Assembly (NCBI GenBank): GCA_023444445.1
Contig: JAEXMK010000092.1
Coordinates: 1-10,630 of the forward strand
DNA length: 10,630 nt
Direction: 5' to 3'
Origin: Pseudomonadota bacterium
GTDB lineage: Bacteria; Pseudomonadota; Alphaproteobacteria; Rhizobiales; Rhizobiaceae
Part shown: piece by piece, positions 1 through 4,989 of the stretch
How positions within the stretch are numbered: the stretch's first letter is position 1
How the letters are laid out: every line of letters begins with the position of its first letter
The notes under the pieces: model-generated
What the model was told of the DNA's origin: nothing
Database searches by the model: none
Seen by the model: the letters and a program-made list of their open reading frames with translations, nothing else
Position numbers and translations under genes: made by a program

Positions 1-50
1 TTGCCCCCTCATCCGACCCTTCGGGCCACCTTCTCCCCGGCGGGGAGAAG
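1..50. repeat. Rhizobial-type palindromic intergenic repeat (partial)
   Basis: The stretch has a CCCTCATCCG block, a CCCTTCGGG mini-hairpin (17-25), and a perfect 9-bp inverted repeat CTTCTCCCC / GGGGAGAAG (30-38 and 42-50) with a 3-base GGC loop. This combination resembles the short mosaic palindromic repeats scattered between genes in Rhizobium, Agrobacterium and Brucella (RIME-like elements). It lies 48 bp past the stop codon of the minus-strand patatin gene, so its stem could also help end or stabilise that transcript, though no T-run follows. The left end is cut by the window. The family assignment is from memory of the motif and was not searched. Confidence 0.6.
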
Positions 51-98
51 AAATGCGCGGCACCCGCTCGTTCCTGGCAAATACTCAGGGATTGCTAC

Positions 99-1025
99 TT
101 AGGCCTCCACACCCTGCCCGCGATGAAATAGCTCCACCTGCATTTCAATCTGCCGTTTCAGATCATCCTTGATGCCGGACGACGCATTCAGCACCTCTTC
201 CGACTTCAAGAAATCCAGCACACCGAAACGGTGCACCGGCGGGCGCAGGAAGATGTGCGGCGGGCGCAGCCTGAGTTTCAGCGCAATCGCCGCCTGCATC
301 ATCAGCTGGCTGGCGCCGAACAGGCTGTCCAGCCGGTTCGGCATGGTGGTGCCGTCCCCTTCCGGGCCGCCGACGACATCGACCCCGATGACGATATCGG
401 CGTGGTCCAGCAGGTGTTCATAAGGGACAGGATTGAAGATACCGCCATCGATCATGATACGGCCATCGATACGGACAGGCATGAACAGCGCCGGGATGGC
501 AGCGGATGCGGCCAGCGCCTGGATGATCTCGCCACTTTCCACCACCACTTCGGTCTGGGCGTAATAATCTGTCGTGATCACCTTCAGCGGGATGGCAAGC
601 TGCGAAAAATCCTTCGGCAGGGCCTGCGGCATCAGGGCATGAAGGATGAGTTCGAGATTGAACTGGCCGAGGCGAAAACCGTGGGCCGCATGGCGCATCG
701 ATGCCGGACCAAGGCTCCAGAGCCGGTTGGCCACGGAGCCCTTCCGACCCATGAGTTCAAGCGTATATTCGCGGATTTCGCGGCCCGACATGCCCGCTGC
801 CATGCCCGCGCCGATGATGGAGCCTATGGAGGAACCGGAAAGCATCACCGGCCGGATACCAAGTTCATCCAGCGCCTCGATGATATTGATGTGGCAGATA
901 CCGCGAGCGCCGCCACCGCCGAGCGCCAGCCCGAATGTCGGCTCATGGCCGCTCCCGCCGCCACCCTTGAGGATTTCCTCCCCGGCGCGGACGGTCGTGA
1001 CGCTCTCGTTGCCAGCCTGCTCCAT
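99..1025 (-). CDS. Patatin-like phospholipase family protein (RssA-like serine lipase)
   Basis: This is a predicted cytosolic or membrane-associated serine acyl hydrolase with a Ser-Asp dyad, expected to cleave acyl esters of phospholipids or related lipids. The substrate cannot be read from sequence. Numbering from the ATG at 1025 (308 aa), the glycine-rich oxyanion loop GGGGARG is at 36-42, the nucleophile elbow GSSIG at 64-68 (Ser66), and the second dyad motif DGG at 193-195 (Asp193), in the order and spacing of the patatin family. Length is close to E. coli RssA (about 300 aa). No signal peptide or membrane segment is visible. A GTG three codons upstream (1034) is an equally possible start, since neither has a clear Shine-Dalgarno. 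The gene follows rsmD on the same strand after 86 bp. In this family the catalytic residues are well conserved, so activity is likely, but the physiological role is unknown. Confidence 0.9.
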   Translation of the reverse strand: MEQAGNESVTTVRAGEEILKGGGGSGHEPTFGLALGGGGARGICHINIIEALDELGIRPVMLSGSSIGSIIGAGMAAGMSGREIREYTLELMGRKGSVANRLWSLGPASMRHAAHGFRLGQFNLELILHALMPQALPKDFSQLAIPLKVITTDYYAQTEVVVESGEIIQALAASAAIPALFMPVRIDGRIMIDGGIFNPVPYEHLLDHADIVIGVDVVGGPEGDGTTMPNRLDSLFGASQLMMQAAIALKLRLRPPHIFLRPPVHRFGVLDFLKSEEVLNASSGIKDDLKRQIEMQVELFHRGQGVEA

Positions 1026-1095
1026 GCGAAACACCCAAAAAGATTACCACGGTAAAGGCTCTGCCTATTGGGCAAACAAGACAAGACCGTGGCGC

Positions 1096-1113
1096 GACGG
1101 GAAAGTCCCCGTC
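1096..1113 (-). terminator. Weak hairpin at the rsmD stop codon
   Basis: GACGGG (1096-1101) pairs with CCCGTC (1108-1113) around a 6-base loop, and the stem overlaps the TGA of rsmD (1112-1114). No T-run follows on the minus strand, so this is only a possible transcript-end or processing structure. Confidence 0.25.
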
Positions 1114-1669
1114 AGGGCTCGTAGCGGTAGAAATGCATCTTCGTGTCGCCGAAAATCCGGCTTTCAAGCGGCTTGAACACCGGCTCGACCTTGACCGTCA
1201 CGTCGCCGCGTTCTTCCAGGATTGCGAGCGCGCCGGGGTTCAGCCAGCCGCCGCCATGGGCTGCCGCAAAAGCCTTCTCGCCATGGCCATGGCCATAGGG
1301 CGGATCGGCGAAGAGAAGATCGAAGGGCTCGATGTTGTTGACGCCGCCAAGCTTGGTGGCATCACGCCGCAGGATGCGGGCGCGACCGTGCAGGCCGAGC
1401 GCATCGATATTTTCCCACAGCAGCCCCCTGCCCTCGACGCCGTTTTCAACGAAGAGCGCCACCCGACAGCCGCGCGACAGAGCTTCAAGCCCCACCGCGC
1501 CGGTTCCGGCAAAAACATCCAGAACGCGCGTACCGTCAAGACTTTCCGGATAGGCGTGGCTCAGGATGTTAAAGAGGCTTTCCCGTGTCCTGTCGATGGT
1601 CGGACGAATGGAATTCGATTTCGGCGCGGCCAAAGTCCGGCCGCGGAACTCACCGCCTACGATCCGCAT
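1112..1669 (-). CDS. rsmD: 16S rRNA (guanine(966)-N(2))-methyltransferase RsmD
   Basis: RsmD uses S-adenosylmethionine to methylate N2 of G966 in 16S rRNA during small-subunit assembly. The 185-residue protein has the family's N-terminal MRIVGGEFRGR block and the IRPTIDRTRESLFNIL segment at 21-36. It has the SAM-binding motif DVFAGTGAVGLEALSRG at 51-67 and the catalytic DPPYG motif at 122-126 typical of N2-guanine and N6-adenine methyltransferases. Length matches the family (about 180-200 aa). The ATG at 1669 is preceded by AGGGG at a suitable distance, and both lie inside the end of the upstream pseudouridine synthase gene. The reading frames overlap by 20 bp (1650-1669), which suggests co-transcription and possibly translational coupling of two rRNA modification enzymes. 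Confidence 0.95.
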   Translation of the reverse strand: MRIVGGEFRGRTLAAPKSNSIRPTIDRTRESLFNILSHAYPESLDGTRVLDVFAGTGAVGLEALSRGCRVALFVENGVEGRGLLWENIDALGLHGRARILRRDATKLGGVNNIEPFDLLFADPPYGHGHGEKAFAAAHGGGWLNPGALAILEERGDVTVKVEPVFKPLESRIFGDTKMHFYRYEP

Positions 1670-3626
1670 TACGTGTCATTCCCCTGCCACCGGAAGGTTT
1701 GCCACCCGGGCCCTTACCGCCCGGCTTGCCGCCACCGGGACCACCGGGGCCTTTGCTCTTGCCTGAGAAACCCGAACGTTCGCCGCGCTCGCCCGACTTT
1801 GCGAAGGACGGCTTGCCGAAACCGGGTTTACCGCCCGGTTTGCCGCCACGGGGCTTGTCACCTGCCGGGCGCTCGCTGCGTGGCCGATCACCGTCTTCGC
1901 GGGGTCTGTCGCGGAACGGACGGTCGCCAAAGGGTCTTTCGCCACGGGCGGTACGATCGCCGAAACTCTTTTCACCGCGGGGACGATCGCTGCGCGGGCG
2001 GTCGCCGTCTTCGCGGGGCCGATCACGAAACGGGCGGTCGCCAAAGGGTTTTTCACCGCGTGCAGGGCGATCACCGAAGCTCTTTGCGCCGCGTGCGGGA
2101 CGCTCGCCAAGAGGGCGGTCGCCGTCTTCACGCGGGCGATCCCGGAAAGGCCGGTCGCCGGAGGGCCGATCACCAAAAGACTTGCCGCCGCGTCCGCCGC
2201 GATCGCCAAAGCTCCTCTCGCCACGGGCCGGGCGCTCGCCGCGGCCATGACCACGATCATCCTCACGAACAGGCTCCGAGCGGATCCACTCACCCTCGTC
2301 ATCGGCATGGCGCACGACGCTGCGACGGGCTTCGTCCTGGGCGGACGGCTTCTTGAACAGGCTTTCGGCTTCAGCGCGGGCAGACGACTTGCGTTCTTTG
2401 CCATCGCGGGTGGGCTTTGCACCGGGCGCCATCCAGACATTGGCGGTGCGGCTCGTGCCGGCAGGCTGGCGGGGGCGACGATCATCGCCCTCTTCGTCAT
2501 TGCGGCCCTTGCCGCCGAATTTTCCGGCAGGCTTGGAACCGAACTTACCGGCGGGCTTGTCGCCGCGCTTGGTGTCGAGACGGCCGAGCGCCTTCTCACG
2601 GCGATCTTCCGGCTTGCCGGCCGCCTTTTCAAAACGCGGCCTGCCTTCCGGCGCGTCGCTTTTTGCCCATTCGGACTTGGCGCGCTTGGCCGGGGCCTCT
2701 TCCTCGTCGTCGACAGATGTATTGTAGATCGGCGCGTCGAAATTGGCGCCGGCCTCTTCGATCAGGCGCGGGCCGAGCTGGTCACGCAGCATACGGCCGC
2801 GGACTTCCAGCACCTTGCCTTCGGGCAGATCACCCAGCTGGAACGGACCATAGGAAATACGGATCAGACGATTGACCTCGAGACCAAGAGCGCCGAGCAC
2901 GTTCTTGATTTCGCGGTTCTTGCCCTCGCGCAGACCCATCGTGATCCAGACATTGTGGCCCTGAGTGCGGTCGAGCGTCGCGTCGATCGCGCCGTAAAGC
3001 ACGCCGTCGACGGCAATGCCGTCCTTGAGCTTGTCGAGTGCCGCCTGATCGACCTCGCCATGGGCGCGCACGCGGTAACGGCGCAGCCAGCCGGTGGTCG
3101 GCAGTTCGAGTACGCGGGAGAGGCCGCCATCATTGGTGAGCAGCAGCAGGCCTTCGGTGTTGATATCGAGACGGCCGATGGAGAGCACGCGCGGCAACTC
3201 ACCCGGCAGATTGTCGAACACGGTCGGGCGGCCTTCCGGGTCGGAATTGGTCGTCACCAGACCGGCGGGCTTGTGATAAAGCCACAGGCGCGTACGTTCG
3301 GCGCCACGGATAGGCATTCCGTCCACTTCGATCTTGTCCGAGAGCGTGGCGTTGACCACTGGCGTGTCCAGCAAGACGCCGTTCAGCGACACGCGGCCTT
3401 CCATGATCATGCGCTCGACATCGCGGCGCGAGGCGACGCCTGCGCGCGCCATGATCTTGGAAATGCGCTCGGGCTTGGAAGCACCTACGGTTTCCGGCGC
3501 CGGGGCGGCCTTTGCCTCGGCTGGTTTCTTCTCGCGTTCGGCGGCGGGCTTGCCGGGGCCTTTCGGCTTCTTGTCGCGGCTAAATGTCTTGCCGCCATCA
3601 CGCTTCGGCTTGTCTTTAAAAGTCAT
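1650..3626 (-). CDS. rluB: 23S rRNA pseudouridine synthase, RsuA/RluB family, with long repetitive tail
   Basis: The protein is 658 aa from the ATG at 3626. A Lys/Pro-rich N-terminus (1-50) leads into an S4 RNA-binding domain (about 53-102, with SKIMARAGVASRRDVERMI). The RsuA/RluB catalytic domain follows (about 112-285), with the active-site motif GRLDINTEGLLLLT at 151-164 (catalytic Asp154) and the LREGKNREIKN motif at 232-242. This family turns uridine into pseudouridine in rRNA; RluB acts on 23S position 2605 in E. coli. The exact target here is inferred, and RluE/RsuA-type targets are not excluded. After about residue 305 comes a low-complexity tail rich in Arg, Gly, Asp, Pro and Lys with FGDRPFRDRPRED repeats. 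The tail more than doubles the length of a standard RluB core (about 290 aa). A longer reading from 3698 would need a TTG start and gives a poor N-terminus, so the ATG is preferred. It overlaps rsmD by 20 bp and is divergent from tadA. Confidence 0.88.
   Translation of the reverse strand: MTFKDKPKRDGGKTFSRDKKPKGPGKPAAEREKKPAEAKAAPAPETVGASKPERISKIMARAGVASRRDVERMIMEGRVSLNGVLLDTPVVNATLSDKIEVDGMPIRGAERTRLWLYHKPAGLVTTNSDPEGRPTVFDNLPGELPRVLSIGRLDINTEGLLLLTNDGGLSRVLELPTTGWLRRYRVRAHGEVDQAALDKLKDGIAVDGVLYGAIDATLDRTQGHNVWITMGLREGKNREIKNVLGALGLEVNRLIRISYGPFQLGDLPEGKVLEVRGRMLRDQLGPRLIEEAGANFDAPIYNTSVDDEEEAPAKRAKSEWAKSDAPEGRPRFEKAAGKPEDRREKALGRLDTKRGDKPAGKFGSKPAGKFGGKGRNDEEGDDRRPRQPAGTSRTANVWMAPGAKPTRDGKERKSSARAEAESLFKKPSAQDEARRSVVRHADDEGEWIRSEPVREDDRGHGRGERPARGERSFGDRGGRGGKSFGDRPSGDRPFRDRPREDGDRPLGERPARGAKSFGDRPARGEKPFGDRPFRDRPREDGDRPRSDRPRGEKSFGDRTARGERPFGDRPFRDRPREDGDRPRSERPAGDKPRGGKPGGKPGFGKPSFAKSGERGERSGFSGKSKGPGGPGGGKPGGKGPGGKPSGGRGMTRNADRRR
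1864..2235 (-). repeat. In-frame tandem repeats in the pseudouridine synthase tail
   Basis: Three related copies of a unit encoding GDRPFRDRPREDGDRP plus a variable KSFGDR / ARGE linker lie head to tail. Anchored on the CGTCTTC word, the copies sit at 1892, 2006 and 2123. The periods are thus 114 and 117 bp (38 and 39 codons), which keeps the reading frame. Shorter FGDR-containing pieces extend the array on both sides. This is a coding repeat, not a mobile element. Copy number could vary between strains by slippage or recombination. Confidence 0.85.
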
Positions 3627-3697
3627 TTGCTGTTTGCCTGTTGTTTGGGCTGTCCTATCAGGTCCAAGCACAAGGGTTAAGAGGAAATTGAAACGCA
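3627..3697. promoter_or_regulatory. Divergent promoter region between rluB and tadA
   Basis: These 71 bp must hold the start signals for both divergent genes. On the plus strand, TTGCCT (3634-3639), a 16-base spacer and TATCAG (3656-3661) form a weak sigma-70-like pair facing tadA. A GAGG (3681-3684) lies 13 bases before its ATG. No convincing minus-strand promoter stands out, and the Shine-Dalgarno for the synthase is weak. The promoter assignment is tentative. Confidence 0.3.
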
Positions 3698-4156
3698 ATG
3701 GCCGAAAGGACGCATTTCATGGAGCTGGCGCTGGCGGAAGCCCGTGCCGCGGGTGAGCGGCAGGAGGTTCCGATTGGCGCCGTACTGGTTCTGGAAGGCC
3801 GCGTCATCGCCAAATCCGGCAACCGCACCCGTGAATTGAACGATGTCACGGCGCACGCCGAAATCGCCGTGATCCGCATGGCCTGCGAGGCGCTGGGGCA
3901 GGAACGCCTGCCCGGCGCCGATCTTTACGTTACGCTGGAGCCCTGCACCATGTGCGCGGCGGCGATTTCATTCGCACGCATCCGTCGCCTTTATTACGGC
4001 GCACAGGACCCGAAGGGCGGCGCGGTGGAGAGTGGCGTGCGCTTTTTCAGCCAGCCGACCTGCCACCACGCGCCGGATGTCTATTCGGGACTGGCGGAAA
4101 GCGAAAGTGCTGAAATCCTGCGGACATTCTTTCGCGAGAAACGTCTCGACGACTAA
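3698..4156 (+). CDS. tadA: tRNA-specific adenosine deaminase TadA
   Basis: TadA converts A34 to inosine in the anticodon of tRNA-Arg(ACG), allowing one tRNA to read CGU, CGC and CGA, and it is essential in most bacteria. The 152-residue protein has the zinc deaminase signature: HAE at 53-55 (His53 ligand, Glu55 proton shuttle) and PCTMC at 82-86 (Cys83 and Cys86 ligands). The surrounding LYVTLEPCTMCAAAI and YYGAQDPKGGAV blocks are typical of TadA rather than of cytidine or guanine deaminases. Length fits the family (about 150-170 aa). The ATG at 3698 is the natural start, with a GAGG upstream at slightly long spacing. It is the only plus-strand gene between the two minus-strand blocks and converges on the lipoprotein gene. 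Nothing in the catalytic core is missing. Confidence 0.95.
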   Translation: MAERTHFMELALAEARAAGERQEVPIGAVLVLEGRVIAKSGNRTRELNDVTAHAEIAVIRMACEALGQERLPGADLYVTLEPCTMCAAAISFARIRRLYYGAQDPKGGAVESGVRFFSQPTCHHAPDVYSGLAESESAEILRTFFREKRLDD

Positions 4157-4158
4157 GC

Positions 4159-4191
4159 GGCCGGCGGGAGGTGCAATCTTTCCCGCAGGCC
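4159..4191. terminator. Candidate bidirectional terminator between tadA and the lipoprotein gene
   Basis: In the 52-bp gap between two convergent stop codons, GGCC-G-GCGGGA (4159-4169) pairs with TCCCGC-A-GGCC (4181-4191). This makes 10 base pairs with one G-A mismatch around an 11-base loop. On the plus strand a short ATTTTAT tract follows at about 4203-4209; on the minus strand no T-run follows. Location and symmetry fit a shared terminator, though the U-tract is weak. Confidence 0.5.
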
Positions 4192-4208
4192 ATCAGCGAT
4201 TGATTTTA

Positions 4209-4847
4209 TCAGAAGGGGTTCCACCAGCTCTTGCCGGTGCCGGCCATTGCCGCTTCTTTCTTGCGGCGCTTTTCCTTCTTCTGCTCGGGTTCACCGAGAT
4301 CGGTCAGCTGATCCTGCGGAACGCTGCGATATTCAGCCGGCGGGTCGGTCAGGAACTTGCGCTGGGCGTTGACGACGGAGCCGCCCTGTGCCTCGGCCTT
4401 GGCCTTGCGGAAGGCTTCCCACTTCTGGCTTTCGGTCATCTGACCGGCGGTGCCGTTGCCTGCGAGCAGCGGCGAGCGGTAATGCGGGTTGTTCTTGTTG
4501 GCATCCGCCTCGTCGCGCAGACGTTCACGGGTTTCTTCCGGCGATTCGACCCATTGCGGGTTGTTTTCGCGGTTGGCCATGTTCTGCTGCGGCGTGGTCA
4601 GCTGTTCGGCGCGGGCCTGGGCGGGAACGACGAGACCGGGGCGCGGGCCATATTTCAGGTTGCGCTTGCTCTGGTCACCGGTGATCGAGGTCGCGTTGCC
4701 GAGGTCGTCGACGAGCTGTTCGGCCGCCGTCTTGCCCGTACCGTAGGTCGGGCTGGTGCAGGCGCCCAGCAGCACGCCTATCGTCGTGACGCCAACAACC
4801 GTGCGAAACATGCCCAAACCCTGCGCATTACCCTGCATCGTCTTCAT
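4209..4847 (-). CDS. Putative lipoprotein of unknown function
   Basis: I do not recognise the family. The 212-aa product from the ATG at 4847 begins with a signal peptide whose hydrophobic stretch VVGVTTIGVLLGAC ends in a lipobox (LGAC, Cys30), so it should be lipidated and anchored to a membrane facing the periplasm. The mature part is hydrophilic, with TGKTAAEQLVDDLG near the N-terminus, PQWVESPEETRERLRDEAD and ESQKWEAFRKAKAEAQGG in the middle, a strongly basic KKEKRRKKEAA stretch near the C-terminus, and a final WWNPF. There is no enzyme motif. The start at 4847 has a strong GGAAGG six bases upstream. A second ATG at 4811 would give a more usual short signal peptide (Cys18) and cannot be excluded. 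It lies 142 bp downstream of ileS on the same strand and may be read through from it. I looked for BamF (DUF3035) or SmpA/BamE character and found no clear motif for either. Confidence 0.75.
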   Translation of the reverse strand: MKTMQGNAQGLGMFRTVVGVTTIGVLLGACTSPTYGTGKTAAEQLVDDLGNATSITGDQSKRNLKYGPRPGLVVPAQARAEQLTTPQQNMANRENNPQWVESPEETRERLRDEADANKNNPHYRSPLLAGNGTAGQMTESQKWEAFRKAKAEAQGGSVVNAQRKFLTDPPAEYRSVPQDQLTDLGEPEQKKEKRRKKEAAMAGTGKSWWNPF

Positions 4848-4923
4848 TGAAACCCTTCCAGCCGTCCGTCCCACTTCGCCAGACATCGTCTTTCGGCAGG
4901 CGGCAGCCCGCATTGCCGTGCAA

Positions 4924-4988
4924 ATCCGGCCATTTTCAGGCAGGTGTACCGGATGAAGAGGCAAAGCGCAATTCATCCGGTCATTTTC
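4924..4988. repeat. Short direct repeat downstream of ileS
   Basis: ATCCGGCCATTTTC (4924-4937) and ATCCGGTCATTTTC (4975-4988) match at 13 of 14 bases with a 51-bp period. The right copy sits one base from the ileS stop codon (4990-4992) and overlaps one arm of the hairpin at 4948-4981. The function is unknown. Confidence 0.6.
4948..4981 (-). terminator. Hairpin just downstream of ileS
   Basis: ACCGGATGAA (4948-4957) is a perfect inverted match of TTCATCCGGT (4972-4981), giving a 10-bp stem with a 14-base loop eight bases past the ileS stop. No T-run follows on the minus strand, so it is either a weak or factor-assisted terminator or an mRNA-stabilising stem between ileS and the lipoprotein gene. 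The rest of the 142-bp gap shows no gene. Confidence 0.4.
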
Positions 4989-4989
4989 G

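Noticed and set aside
1860..2235. CRISPR-like or mobile repeat array
   Set aside because: The 114/117-bp period is a whole number of codons, lies inside an open coding frame and encodes a repeated peptide; there are no constant repeats with unique spacers.
1133..2356. Plus-strand open frame of 407 codons opposite rsmD and the pseudouridine synthase tail
   Set aside because: It is antisense to two well-supported genes, has Arg/His-rich shadow composition and shows no domain. Long antisense frames are expected in GC-rich coding DNA with strong third-position bias.
2247..3680. Plus-strand open frame of 477 codons opposite the pseudouridine synthase
   Set aside because: It is the exact antisense of the S4 and catalytic domains; no motif, no Shine-Dalgarno, and the opposite strand encodes clear active-site motifs.
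3627..3698. N-terminal extension of the pseudouridine synthase to 3698
   Set aside because: It would start with TTG and overlap the tadA start codon; the added residues are unlike the Lys-rich N-terminus that follows the ATG at 3626.
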